From: an uncultured Prevotella sp.
GTDB taxonomy: Bacteria > Bacteroidota > Bacteroidia > Bacteroidales > Bacteroidaceae
Reading direction: 5' to 3'
Length of the DNA stretch: 37,782 nucleotides
NCBI GenBank assembly: GCA_905196835.1
Contig: CAJJWN010000031.1
Location: 1 to 37,782, forward strand
The notes beneath the pieces were generated by a model, which worked only from the letters and a program-made list of their open reading frames with translations, was not told where the DNA came from and ran no database searches. Of this stretch, positions 24,108 to 32,624 are shown in pieces. A program made the translations under genes and the position numbers. Each line of letters opens with the position of its first letter. Positions within the stretch are counted from its first letter, which is position 1.

Positions 24108-25301
24108 TTACTTTAATTTAGCCAAAGTGTCTTTTACACGAGCCATTGCCTCACGTATATTCTCGTCACTCGTGGCATAGCTGATACGGAAACAGTTTGG
24201 GTCGCCGAATGCATCACCTGCTACCGTCGCCACATGTCCGACTTCAAGCAAGTACAGGGCAAAGTCGGTAGAATTGCCTATTGTATGCGTTCCGTCGCTC
24301 TTGCCAAAGAAACTGCTACACTTTGGGAACACATAGAAAGCGCCCTCTGGAACGTTTACCTCCAATCCAGGGATGTCCTTGATAAGACTTACTATCAAGT
24401 CGCGGCGGCGTTCAAAAGCCTGCCTCATCTCCTCCACACAATCTTGAGGCGCGGTGTAAGCCGCAACGGCCGCTTTCTGGCTCACCGAGCAGGGGCCGCT
24501 TGTGTACTGGCCTTGAAGTTTGTTACAGCCTTTGACAATCCATTCCGGAGCTGCGATGAAACCGATGCGCCAGCCTGTCATGGCATAAGCCTTTGACACT
24601 CCGTTCACAACGATTGCACGCTCCTTCATTCCCGGAACATGAGCTATACTATTATGCTTGCCTATATAATTAATGTGTTCATATATTTCGTCGGCAAGCA
24701 CGTAAAGGCCTTCATGGTGCTTTATGACCTCAGCAAGCGCCTCAAGTTCAGCCTTGGAATATACGCTGCCGGTAGGGTTGCTTGGCGAGCAAAGTATCAG
24801 CATACGTGTTTTCGGCGTTATGGCCGCTTCAAGCTGTTCAGGGGTAATCTTGAAGTTCTGCTCGAAACCGGCCTCGATTATCACAGGTACGCCGCCGGCC
24901 AACTTAACCATCTGCGGATAGCTGACCCAGTAGGGGGCTGGAATTATCACCTCTTCACCGTCATTCACCAAAGCCATCACAGCGTTGCATACGCTCTGCT
25001 TCGCACCGTTAGACACAAGTATCTCATTGACGGTATAGTCAAGTCCGTTCTCGTTCTTCAGCTTTGCCACGATTGCCTCACGCAAATCCATGTAGCCCGG
25101 AACAGGAGAGTATCTCGAATAATTATCGTCAATAGCCTTCTTGGCGGCTGCCTTTATATGGTCGGGAGTATTAAAGTCCGGCTCGCCTACACTCATGTTG
25201 ATAACATCGATACCTTGTGCCTTCATTTCGCCGCTTTTCTGCGACATGGCGAGAGTAGCCGAAGGAGCCAAACGATTAAGACGGTCTGATAATTGTGTCA
25301 T
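24108..25301 (-). CDS. aspC: Aspartate aminotransferase (class I/II PLP enzyme)
   Basis: Transfers the amino group between aspartate and 2-oxoglutarate using pyridoxal phosphate. 397 residues from the ATG at 25301; an eight-codon extension would come between this start and the -7 box and is less likely. Visible residues: SVGEPDFNTP (substrate loop), NP in PSNPTG (Asn175), Asp204 and Tyr207 in LADEIYEH, Schiff-base Lys237 in GVSKAYAMTGWRIGF, and the C-terminal Arg in FRISYATS. It matches the subgroup I-gamma enzymes; broader specificity (for example prephenate) cannot be excluded. Confidence 0.93.
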   Translation of the reverse strand: MTQLSDRLNRLAPSATLAMSQKSGEMKAQGIDVINMSVGEPDFNTPDHIKAAAKKAIDDNYSRYSPVPGYMDLREAIVAKLKNENGLDYTVNEILVSNGAKQSVCNAVMALVNDGEEVIIPAPYWVSYPQMVKLAGGVPVIIEAGFEQNFKITPEQLEAAITPKTRMLILCSPSNPTGSVYSKAELEALAEVIKHHEGLYVLADEIYEHINYIGKHNSIAHVPGMKERAIVVNGVSKAYAMTGWRIGFIAAPEWIVKGCNKLQGQYTSGPCSVSQKAAVAAYTAPQDCVEEMRQAFERRRDLIVSLIKDIPGLEVNVPEGAFYVFPKCSSFFGKSDGTHTIGNSTDFALYLLEVGHVATVAGDAFGDPNCFRISYATSDENIREAMARVKDTLAKLK

Positions 25302-25322
25302 AATAATATTGATTTGTCCCTG

Positions 25323-25354
25323 CAAAATTAATTAATTTATTCGTTTCACGGAAA
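25323..25354 (-). promoter_or_regulatory. Promoter of aspC
   Basis: TTTC (25351-25354), a 20-base spacer and TAATTTTG (25323-25330), ending 21 bases before the ATG at 25301. Confidence 0.7.
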
Positions 25355-25420
25355 TAAAAGAAGTTATATTTTCATGTCAAAACCCAAAAACCGTTTTCAT
25401 AACGGCAACTGCAAAACTGT

Positions 25421-26629
25421 TCACAGATGCAATGTATGCCCCATGCGGTCTTTTTTGGTCTTCAGATATTTATAATCATACTCGTTGGGAGTTATTTCAA
25501 TTGGTACGTTTTCCACAATCTCAAGGCCATAAGCCTCCAGCCCCACGCGCTTTGTAGGGTTGTTCGTCATAAGCCTCATCTTGTGTACGCCGAGATGGCG
25601 CAGCATCTGCGCCCCACAGCCATAGTCGCGCTCGTCGGGCTTGAAGCCGAGATGCACGTTGGCGTCAACCGTGTCATAGCCCTCTTCCTGCAACTTGTAT
25701 GCCTCGATTTTGTTCATCAGGCCTATGCCGCGCCCCTCCTGCTGCATATATATCAGGACGCCCTTGCCTTCCTTCTCTATCATCTGCATTGCCTTATGCA
25801 GCTGCTGTCCGCAGTCGCAACGCTTGCTGCCGAGGATGTCGCCGGTCGCACATGACGAATGCACACGTACAAGAATGGCCTCGTCCTCACGCCATTCGCC
25901 CTTTATCAGGGCAATGTGCTCAAGGCCGCTGCTTGTCTGGCGGAAAGGGATGAGCTTGAAATGCCCGTACTCCGTAGGCATGTCCACGGTCTGTCCTACA
26001 GTTATAAGCGACTCGCGCTGCAGGCGGTATGCGATAAGGTCTTTTATCGTAATGAGCTTCAGTCCGTATTTCCCGGCAAACTCCAACAGTTGCGGCAGGC
26101 GCGCCATCGTGCCGTCTTCGTTCATGATTTCCATCAAAGCACCGGCCGGGTAAAGCCCTGACAACTTGCACAGGTCTATGGCCGCCTCCGTATGTCCGCT
26201 CCGCCTCAACACCCCGTTGTCCTGTGCGTAAAGCGGATTTATGTGTCCAGGGCGGCCAAACGTCTTCGGCGTTGAAGCCGGGTCGGCAAGAGCCTTGATG
26301 GTCTCGGCCCTGTCGTGTGCGGAAACGCCCGTAGTACAGCCCTCCAGCTTGTCTATTGTAACAGTAAACGGCGTACCAAGCACCGACGTGTTCTCAACCA
26401 CCTGGCGCGGCAGGTCGAGCTCGTCACAGCGGCTTAGCGTTATCGGTGCGCAGAGCACTCCGCGTGCGTGCTTCAGCATGAAATTCACCTTCTCGGCCGT
26501 AATCTTTTCCGCCGCTATTATCAGGTCGCCCTCGTTTTCACGGTCTTCGTCATCAACTACGATGACAAACTTCCCTTCTTTGAAATCGGCCAAGGCTTCC
26601 TCGACTGTATTTATTTTCAATTTTTCCAT
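25421..26629 (-). CDS. ribBA: Bifunctional DHBP synthase / GTP cyclohydrolase II
   Basis: Carries out the two entry reactions of riboflavin synthesis. 402 residues from the ATG at 26629, preceded by AAAGGTG at a suitable distance; a 21-codon extension into the lptF spacer is less likely. The RibB domain (1-~205) has [13 protein letters not shown] (25-37), [10 protein letters not shown] and GRPGHINPL...HTEAAIDL. The RibA domain (~206-402) has zinc ligands Cys260, Cys271 and Cys273 (HSSCATGD...CDCG) and the [13 protein letters not shown] loop. Both active sites are complete. It follows lptF by 34 bases, and no FMN riboswitch was seen upstream of either gene. Confidence 0.97.
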   Translation of the reverse strand: MEKLKINTVEEALADFKEGKFVIVVDDEDRENEGDLIIAAEKITAEKVNFMLKHARGVLCAPITLSRCDELDLPRQVVENTSVLGTPFTVTIDKLEGCTTGVSAHDRAETIKALADPASTPKTFGRPGHINPLYAQDNGVLRRSGHTEAAIDLCKLSGLYPAGALMEIMNEDGTMARLPQLLEFAGKYGLKLITIKDLIAYRLQRESLITVGQTVDMPTEYGHFKLIPFRQTSSGLEHIALIKGEWREDEAILVRVHSSCATGDILGSKRCDCGQQLHKAMQMIEKEGKGVLIYMQQEGRGIGLMNKIEAYKLQEEGYDTVDANVHLGFKPDERDYGCGAQMLRHLGVHKMRLMTNNPTKRVGLEAYGLEIVENVPIEITPNEYDYKYLKTKKDRMGHTLHL

Positions 26630-26663
26630 ATCATTTACACCTTTCTTTATTATATGCGGACAC

Positions 26664-28574
26664 TCACTTTTCCGCAGCCTGCATTTCGTCAATCCTGCGC
26701 AGCATGGCGTCGTTGGTGGCCTTGACTACCTTCAAGTCGCGCAGCAGCCGCAACCTGAACCGCCACATCCTAAGATAGAGGAACACTCCGACAGGCACGA
26801 CCACGGCAGCCACAACGTTGAGCCACTTGCGCTCGAACGGCCTTGTGTGCGCCTTTACCGCCATGAACGGGTAATCGTTTAACAGGGCGAGCACCTGCTT
26901 GTCTTTCGTGTTCGACAAATCTTCTATCACAGCCTCCATCCTTTCGCTTATTTCCTCGATGGTATGGTCTGGACTGTATTTGAAGAACACCTTGCCTACG
27001 TTAGGAGCCAGCAGCAGGTTATGCTGCCGGGCATAGTCGGCTATCTCCGCGCTTATACGCCTCAGCTCTTCGGCGTCGGCCGCATAGTCGGGGTCGGTAA
27101 TGATGACGTCCTTCCTGTACACGGCGCGCTTCATGCGCAACCCGAGCAGTTTCATGAACAAGTTGCGGTAGAAATCCACATTGAACACCACAGAGTCGTT
27201 GTTGGCCTTGTACGTGAAGAACACCGCAAGGGGCGTGAGCACAGCCAGCGATATGGTCTTGCCGAACCATATAGTCCATTCTCCGATGCGCGCCATGCGG
27301 TAACCGGAATTGTCAAAGATGAAGAACACGATGAACACCAGCACTGATATGATGACCGGCACACCGAGGCCGCCCTTCCTTATGATGGCTCCGAGCGGCG
27401 CGCCTATGAAGAAGAACAGTATGCACTGCAACGCCACGGAGAACTTGTTGATTGCCTCTATCTTGTGCTGGCGTATGATGCGGTCGCCGTCTGACGTAAG
27501 CATACCCTTGAAGTCGAGGTCGCTCATCTCGTTTCTCACCTTCCTCATGGCCGCATCAACGGCCGCGAGCTTCTTGTCGGCCGACAGGCGGCCGTACACG
27601 GAGTCGAAACTGAACGTGCGCGTGCCAGCCATCTTGACGGCGCGCAGCGAGTCGTCGCGGCTTATACCGGGAGCGGAGTAATAGCGCGTACGCGCGTCTT
27701 TGTAGAACACGCGCCCCACGCTGTCATACACATGGGTAAGGGAGTCAACGTCGAGGGCGATTTGCCTTACGCTCTTTCCCTTCGAGTTGTTTGACAACGC
27801 ACTGGCATCGGCCACGTTGAAGTCGGAATCGAAGTCGAGCAGTATGGTTTTCTTTACAAAAGTCTCCCTGCGATAAGGCACCCCCGTGCCGCGTATCACC
27901 TGTTGCGACTTCATGTTCTCAAACCACTCGCCGCTGTAAAGCGTAAGCAGCAGGTGCTTCTTCTCCGCCGTAGACTGCAACATTCCCGAGTCGGCCAGTA
28001 TTATTGCGGCGTCCTCGTAGCTGTCGGTCATCTTGTATATCATCACGCCGTACAGCCGGCCGGTGTTCAGGTCTTTCTGTTGTACGTACAGGTTGCACCC
28101 CGGTATGCCGTCGTAGAACACGCCTTCGGGTATTTCCAGCTCCGGGCTTTTCTGCTTCATCGAGAGCAGCAGACGCGAAAACGACATGTTGGCGTTAGGC
28201 CCTATGACGTTCTGAAAGTAAAACGAACCGAACGAGATGAACACCACAATGACTATCAACGGCCTGAACGCCTGCATCAACGATATGCCGGCGGCCTTGA
28301 TTGCGGTAAGCTCGCTGCTCTCGCCAAGGTTGCCGAACGCGATGAGCGACGACAGCAGTATGGCCAGTGGCAGTGCCTGCGGCACGAGCATGAGGCTCAT
28401 GTACCAGAAGAACTGCGCCAGCACGTCCATCGACAGGCCCTTACCTATCAGCTCGTCGATGTACTTCCAGAGGAACTGCATCATAAGTATGAACTGGCAG
28501 ATGAAGAACGTGCCGACGAAGAGCAGCCCGAACTGCTTGGCTATGAACTTGTCTAATTTCTTTATCCGAAGCAT
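26664..28574 (-). CDS. LptF/LptG-family lipopolysaccharide-export permease
   Basis: A 636-residue YjgP/YjgQ permease, nearly twice the length of E. coli LptF but normal for Bacteroidota. N-terminal membrane segments cover ~13-120 ([56 protein letters not shown]). A periplasmic domain follows (~120-380). C-terminal membrane segments come next ([46 protein letters not shown]). An additional soluble segment ends in one more hydrophobic helix (~590-612) and a coiled tail. It would work with the LptB ATPase encoded elsewhere. First gene of a pair with ribBA. Confidence 0.92.
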   Translation of the reverse strand: MLRIKKLDKFIAKQFGLLFVGTFFICQFILMMQFLWKYIDELIGKGLSMDVLAQFFWYMSLMLVPQALPLAILLSSLIAFGNLGESSELTAIKAAGISLMQAFRPLIVIVVFISFGSFYFQNVIGPNANMSFSRLLLSMKQKSPELEIPEGVFYDGIPGCNLYVQQKDLNTGRLYGVMIYKMTDSYEDAAIILADSGMLQSTAEKKHLLLTLYSGEWFENMKSQQVIRGTGVPYRRETFVKKTILLDFDSDFNVADASALSNNSKGKSVRQIALDVDSLTHVYDSVGRVFYKDARTRYYSAPGISRDDSLRAVKMAGTRTFSFDSVYGRLSADKKLAAVDAAMRKVRNEMSDLDFKGMLTSDGDRIIRQHKIEAINKFSVALQCILFFFIGAPLGAIIRKGGLGVPVIISVLVFIVFFIFDNSGYRMARIGEWTIWFGKTISLAVLTPLAVFFTYKANNDSVVFNVDFYRNLFMKLLGLRMKRAVYRKDVIITDPDYAADAEELRRISAEIADYARQHNLLLAPNVGKVFFKYSPDHTIEEISERMEAVIEDLSNTKDKQVLALLNDYPFMAVKAHTRPFERKWLNVVAAVVVPVGVFLYLRMWRFRLRLLRDLKVVKATNDAMLRRIDEMQAAEK

Positions 28575-28617
28575 TGTTTTCTTTACGATGTGGTTTCGGC
28601 ACAGCCTTACCAGCGTG

Positions 28618-28648
28618 CAAAATTAGCATAAAAATATCAGAAAACAAT
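28618..28648 (-). promoter_or_regulatory. Promoter of lptF-ribBA
   Basis: TAATTTTG (28618-28625) on the minus strand with ATTG 19 bases upstream (28645-28648); ends 43 bases before the ATG. Confidence 0.65.
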
Positions 28649-28654
28649 ATATAA

Positions 28655-28780
28655 AGGTGAGAAAGTGAGAAGGTGAGAGGGTGAGGAAGTAGGAAGGTGA
28701 GAGGGTTAAAAGGTAAACACGTTTCACTTTTTCATGCCCTCTTTCTCACTTTCCCACTTTCTCACCCTCTCACCTCTCAC
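28655..28780. repeat. GGTGAGA-rich inverted repeat at a gene end
   Basis: The left arm is a run of GGTGAGA/AGTGAGA units (28655-28705). The right arm is the matching TCTCACC run (28738-28780). The right arm contains the stop codon of the START-like gene (28777-28779). Low-complexity and imperfect; it could fold into a long RNA hairpin ending that transcript. Confidence 0.65.
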
Positions 28781-29175
28781 AGTCCCGTGGAGCGGTGCAG
28801 GGTGTCCATGTTTGCGTCCCAGATATCCTCAAGCGTGGCCGTGTCGCCGTCGGGCGCATAGTCGGTTATCACCAGGATGTAGTCACCCGTAATGTCGCTC
28901 TTTTCCATACGCAGCTCAAGGTACGTGTCGCGGTATTCATCCTCGCTCCACCTCAGGCGTATGTACTCATAGTCTTTCCTGTCTATTACGGCGGCGGTCC
29001 TCGTCTCATGGTGGCTCCAGGTGTTGCCCCAAGTGAAGGTCAGCGTGTCGCCGTCGCGCGTCACCTCGTCGGCAAGCCACTTCGCAAGGCCTTCGGGAGT
29101 GCTCATCAGCGCCCATATAATATTGGCCGACTTGGAGCGCAACTCCCTCTCTATACTGATTTTATTCGATTCCAT
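28777..29175 (-). CDS. START-like (SRPBCC fold) small protein
   Basis: 132 residues, cytoplasmic, related to the AHSA1/START-like group. It opens with ISIERELRSKSANIIWALMSTPEGLAKWLADEV, the typical helix-grip start, followed by alternating strands (TLTFTWGNTW, YIRLRWSEDEY, TYLELRMEKSD, DYILVITDYA) and the C-terminal helix LEDIWDANMDTLHRSTGL. Such folds bind hydrophobic ligands or client proteins; no specific role is known for the Bacteroidota version. It stands alone with its own promoter. Confidence 0.85.
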   Translation of the reverse strand: MESNKISIERELRSKSANIIWALMSTPEGLAKWLADEVTRDGDTLTFTWGNTWSHHETRTAAVIDRKDYEYIRLRWSEDEYRDTYLELRMEKSDITGDYILVITDYAPDGDTATLEDIWDANMDTLHRSTGL

Positions 29176-29202
29176 AAGTCATGGCATGAGAGTATTATGC
29201 CA

Positions 29203-29233
29203 CAAAAATAATAATTTTACGCAAGAAAACAAC
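29203..29233 (-). promoter_or_regulatory. Promoter of the START-like gene
   Basis: TATTTTTG (29203-29210) on the minus strand with GTTG 19 bases upstream (29230-29233), 27 bases before the ATG. It is back to back with the tRNA-Met promoter. Confidence 0.65.
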
Positions 29234-29250
29234 AAAAAAGCACGATATTT

Positions 29251-29281
29251 TTTGGTATGTAAATAAATTGTATTACCTTTG
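29251..29281 (+). promoter_or_regulatory. Promoter of tRNA-Met
   Basis: TTTG (29251-29254), a 19-base spacer and TACCTTTG (29274-29281), a full consensus match 23 bases before the tRNA. Confidence 0.88.
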
Positions 29282-29304
29282 CACCCGCAAAAAGGCAATT
29301 CTTT

Positions 29305-29378
29305 GGCGGGATAGCTCAGCTGGTTAGAGCGTCGGATTCATAATCCGGAGGTCGTGGGTTCGGGTCCCACCCCCGCTA
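29305..29378 (+). tRNA. tRNA with CAU anticodon (Met; Ile2 not excluded)
   Basis: A 74-base cloverleaf: acceptor GGCGGGA against CCCCGCT, D-arm TAGCTCAGCTGGTTAGAGC, anticodon stem TCGGA/TCCGG around TTCATAA (CAU), T-arm GTGGG-TTCGGGT-CCCAC, discriminator A. CCA is not encoded. Two oddities: A7 opposes C66, and the T-loop reads TTCGGGT with G where A58 is nearly universal. The stem lacks the three G-C pairs usual for initiator tRNA, so it is an elongator Met or a lysidine-modified Ile tRNA. Confidence 0.93.
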
Positions 29379-29390
29379 CAAAGACAACCG

Positions 29391-29428
29391 AAGCCCCGAT
29401 GGAACACCGTTCCGTCGGGGCTTTTTCT
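29391..29428 (+). terminator. Intrinsic terminator after tRNA-Met
   Basis: Stem AGCCCCGA-T-GGAAC / GTTCC-G-TCGGGGCT with a three-base loop, then TTTTTCTTT. Very strong and directed away from the tRNA. Confidence 0.92.
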
Positions 29429-29517
29429 TTACTCCTCGCCGGGCGTATTGGCATGTATCCAACAGCCGCAAGGCACACGCGCCGCAGCGGAATGAATGCA
29501 GGCGCAATATGAAAGGC

Positions 29518-29794
29518 GGCCAATCCGTAGTTTGTTCAGATGGAACATTAAGTATATTAACGAATACACTTTGCTATAATCCAGGCAGTCGGTATCCGTC
29601 ATTCCGCGCTCCGACGCGGAATCCAGTGTATGCAGCCTATATTGTTTGAAGCCCTGGATGTTTTCTGGATTCCGCATCGGAGCGCGGAATGACGGATACC
29701 GACCGCTTGGATTGAAGAAGGATGAGTCTGTTGATGGTAGGGACAAAATAAGATATAGATACTTTACGCTATCCAAACAAACGGCGGATGAACC
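29518..29794. mobile_element. MITE-like element, copy 2 (~277 bp, inverted)
   Basis: Same element as at 12630-12908 but in the opposite orientation. The right terminal repeat (CAAACGGCGGATGAACC) is well kept and the left one has decayed (CCAATCCGTAGTTTG). TGAAAGG stands at both ends (29510-29516 and 29796-29802), fitting a ~7-bp target duplication. The inner 49-bp arms (29578-29626 and 29665-29713) have three mismatches, so this copy looks older. Confidence 0.85.
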
Positions 29795-29877
29795 CTGAAA
29801 GGCCGCAAATAGCCTTGCCAAAGACGGCTTTTTAGCGTGCAAACGGCGGCATTTCGCATTGCGAAATGCCACCGTTT
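29790..29877. repeat. 22-bp tandem palindrome array D (4 units, decayed)
   Basis: Units end at 29811, 29833, 29855 and 29877. Cores: TGAAAGGCCGCAAAT, GCCAAAGACGGCTTTTT, GCAAACGGCGGCATTTC and GCGAAATGCCACCGTTT. The period is exact although the cores have drifted; several changes on one side of a core are matched on the other (CAAACGG, CCGTTTG). The first unit overlaps the MITE's right end. Confidence 0.85.
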
Positions 29878-29929
29878 GCCAAACTGTTGATTTTCAATGT
29901 GTTGCGCATCCGCGTAACACCGGCACACG

Positions 29930-32383
29930 TTACAGCTTCAACGTAACCTTCTTTCCAGCATAGTCTACGGTCCTCTCCTTGCCGTCCGGCGTGCGCACGG
30001 TGAACGTGCGGCGGGCGAGCATACCCGGATAAGAGCCGCGGCGGGCGCCTATTGTGAGGCGGCGCGACGACTCGTCCCACGTAATCGGGATTTCGCTGTA
30101 TGCGCCGCGCTCGTAGTTGTAGTTGTCGAACTCGTCCTCATAGAGCACGAAACTGCCGTCGGCACCGGGATATACGCACAGCGTTAGCGCGTCCCAAGGC
30201 TTCTCCGTGGCATACTGCACATCGGGACCGAGCGGCACAATGCTGCCCGCGTGGACGTAAAGGGGGATGTCGGCCAGGGTCACCGTGCGCTTGACGTCCT
30301 GTCCGCCATCGTGCCGCTCGCCGGTAAAGAAGTCGTACCACGACGCGCCTTCGGGCAGATAGACCGTAGCCTGCTTCTCTTGCGTGAAGTCAACCGGCGC
30401 AGCCGCGCTTCCGGCCGTGCCCTTGTTACTGCTGTTCCAGCCAGTCAGCGCGTCCATCTTGACGGCCTTTTCGGTGGTGTACTGGGCGTTGAGCACGGGC
30501 GCAACGAGTAGCGCGCGGCCAAACATATACTCGTCGCCCATGTCGAGCACGCGGCTGTCACGGGGGAAATCCATAGCCAACGCACGCATGAAGGTGCCCT
30601 GGCGGCTGGTTACTTCCCATGATGTTGAATATATGTAGGGCAACAACGAATAGCGCAGGCGTATCATTTTCTCGATTGCGTCATACACGGGCTCGCCCTT
30701 CTTGCCGAACAGATAGATTTCACGCGGCGTGTCGGCACCGTGCGAGCGCATCATCGGCGTGAACGCACCGAACTGCATCCAGCGCACAAACAGCTCCTGA
30801 TACAGCGGGTTCCTTGTGGCCGTGCCGTCGCTGAGATTGTACTGTCCGGCGAAGAAACCGCCTATGTCGCAGTTCCAATGGGGCATTCCGCAGAGCGAGA
30901 AATTTAGCCCGGCGGGCACTTGCTTGCGCAGGTTCTCCCATGAGGAGGCCACGTCGCCCGTCCACACGTTTGACCCGTAGCGTTGCTGTCCGAGATAGCC
31001 GGAACGCGTAAGGATGAACACGCGCTTGGCAGAAGTGGCCTTGCGCTGGTGCTCGTACACGCCGCCGACGCACATCAGGGGATAAGCGTTGCGCACCTTG
31101 CGGAACGAGCCGAGGCTGGTTTTCTGGTCGAGGTCTGACGGAACGGCGTCGAGATGGTCGGGGTCTGTCGAGTCCATCCACCACGCGTCCATGCCATACT
31201 TGAATATTCCGGCGTCGATATACTTCCAGTAAATGTCTCGTGCTTCGGGCGAATAGGCGTCATACACCTTCACACCCGAGGGATAATCGGGATTGGGAGG
31301 CCACCCCTCGGTGCCCGAAGGGGGCCACGTCTTGAAGTCGTAGAGCAGGCCCTTGGCCGCGAGTTCGCGGTAAGGCTTTGTATTAGGGCCGAACGACTGC
31401 CAGATAGAAATAGCCATGTGGGCGTTCATCGAGTGTACGTCGTCGAGCATCTTCTGCGGATTTGGGAACGCGGTGTTAAGAAACTCCATGGCGTTCCACA
31501 AGTAATTGTTGCCCCAATACTGCCAGTCTTGTATTATTCCGTCGAGAGGCACGCCCAGCTCGCGGTACTTGCGCACCACGCCCACCGTCTCGTCCTGGCT
31601 CTTGTACCGCTCCTTGCTCTGCCAGAAGCCGTAAGACCACAGCGGGAACATGGGCACCTGCCCCGTCAACTCGCGCACGCGGGCCACCACGCCGTCGGCC
31701 GTGCCGCCATACATGAAGTAGTAATCCACGCACGAACCCACCTCGAAGTCGAAGCGCGTGCCGTCGGCGTTGTCGGTGAACGTCACGGGCGAATAGTTGT
31801 CAAGGTATAGGCCGTAGCCTTTTACGGACTGGAAGAAAGGGCTACTGTCCTCCAGGTTGCTCTGTATAAGGTATTTCTGCTGGTCGCGCTGACTCATCTT
31901 GCCCGTCTGGAGCTGGCCCAGGCCGTATATCGGCTCATCCTTGTCGAGGCGGAAAGCCTGGCTTACGCGGTAGAAGCCTTTGTCTACACCGCTCTCTATG
32001 GGTGTGAACACGGGCGCGCCCTGCTCCTTAAGCAGGCTGTTTCCACGGGCGTCGGCGAAGGTGACGGTGCCGTCATTCCGGTCAACAGTGACGCTCACCT
32101 CGCGGCTTGCCAGCGTCACCGCGCCGTCGGTTTCGGCCACCTTGAGTTTCGTCTCTCCGGGAGACATCACCACGGCGAGACTTTCCTCCGCGGGCATCGA
32201 TGCCTGCGGAGCCTTCACCACGCGGACAATCGAGGGCGAATAGAAAGTCACCTCACACTTCAACTTGCCTCCTTCCACGCCAAGGCGCACGCCGCCAACC
32301 GTGCGCTCCACGGTCTGCGCCGCCAAGGGCTGGGACAGACCGAAAGCCAGCAAGGCCGCTCCCAAATAACAAAATGCTCTCAT
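29930..32383 (-). CDS. Secreted GH31 alpha-glycosidase (alpha-xylosidase-like)
   Basis: 817 residues with a signal peptide (FCYLGAALLAFGLSQPLAAQ). The N-terminal galactose-mutarotase-like sandwich is followed by the barrel from ~240 (PMFPLWSYGFWQSKERY). The catalytic nucleophile is Asp404 in DAWWMDSTDPD and the acid/base Asp477 in SNVWTGDVASSWENL; both are present. The WWMD-S/A-T pattern resembles bacterial alpha-xylosidases acting on xyloglucan pieces; alpha-glucosidase activity is possible. Fibronectin-like and C-terminal beta domains complete the protein. It stands alone rather than in a SusC/D locus and is bracketed by arrays D and E, with MITE copy 2 beyond its 3' end. Confidence 0.92.
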   Translation of the reverse strand: MRAFCYLGAALLAFGLSQPLAAQTVERTVGGVRLGVEGGKLKCEVTFYSPSIVRVVKAPQASMPAEESLAVVMSPGETKLKVAETDGAVTLASREVSVTVDRNDGTVTFADARGNSLLKEQGAPVFTPIESGVDKGFYRVSQAFRLDKDEPIYGLGQLQTGKMSQRDQQKYLIQSNLEDSSPFFQSVKGYGLYLDNYSPVTFTDNADGTRFDFEVGSCVDYYFMYGGTADGVVARVRELTGQVPMFPLWSYGFWQSKERYKSQDETVGVVRKYRELGVPLDGIIQDWQYWGNNYLWNAMEFLNTAFPNPQKMLDDVHSMNAHMAISIWQSFGPNTKPYRELAAKGLLYDFKTWPPSGTEGWPPNPDYPSGVKVYDAYSPEARDIYWKYIDAGIFKYGMDAWWMDSTDPDHLDAVPSDLDQKTSLGSFRKVRNAYPLMCVGGVYEHQRKATSAKRVFILTRSGYLGQQRYGSNVWTGDVASSWENLRKQVPAGLNFSLCGMPHWNCDIGGFFAGQYNLSDGTATRNPLYQELFVRWMQFGAFTPMMRSHGADTPREIYLFGKKGEPVYDAIEKMIRLRYSLLPYIYSTSWEVTSRQGTFMRALAMDFPRDSRVLDMGDEYMFGRALLVAPVLNAQYTTEKAVKMDALTGWNSSNKGTAGSAAAPVDFTQEKQATVYLPEGASWYDFFTGERHDGGQDVKRTVTLADIPLYVHAGSIVPLGPDVQYATEKPWDALTLCVYPGADGSFVLYEDEFDNYNYERGAYSEIPITWDESSRRLTIGARRGSYPGMLARRTFTVRTPDGKERTVDYAGKKVTLKL

Positions 32384-32423
32384 TGATACGTGTTTTTTTA
32401 TTAGACATTAACGGTTTCAACGG

Positions 32424-32455
32424 CAAAAGTACAAAATAATCTGGCACAAAGCAAA
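32424..32455 (-). promoter_or_regulatory. Promoter of the GH31 gene
   Basis: TTTG (32452-32455), a 20-base spacer and TACTTTTG (32424-32431), 40 bases before the ATG at 32383. Confidence 0.8.
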
Positions 32456-32496
32456 CATCTGCCGATATTTAACCGGCAAACGCCGTGATTTCAACG

Positions 32497-32584
32497 GTTT
32501 TGCAAAAGACCGCCTTTCACCCTCCAAAAGGCCGTCAACCGCATTGCTAAAGGCCGCCTTTCGGAATGCGAAAGGCGGCCTTTT
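32497..32584. repeat. 22-bp tandem palindrome array E (4 units)
   Basis: Units 32497-32518, 32519-32540, 32541-32562 and 32563-32584. Cores: GCAAAAGACCGCCTTTC, CCAAAAGGCCGTCAACC, GCTAAAGGCCGCCTTTC and GCGAAAGGCGGCCTTTT. It lies just upstream of the GH31 promoter and 40 bases from the serine hydrolase stop. Confidence 0.93.
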
Positions 32585-32624
32585 GGAAATCCATACGAAA
32601 ACACCGCGCAGGCCGGTGCCGCAA

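Noticed and set aside
26630..26663. FMN riboswitch upstream of ribBA
   Set aside because: Only 34 bases separate ribBA from lptF and none of the conserved RFN-element sequence is present there or upstream of lptF.
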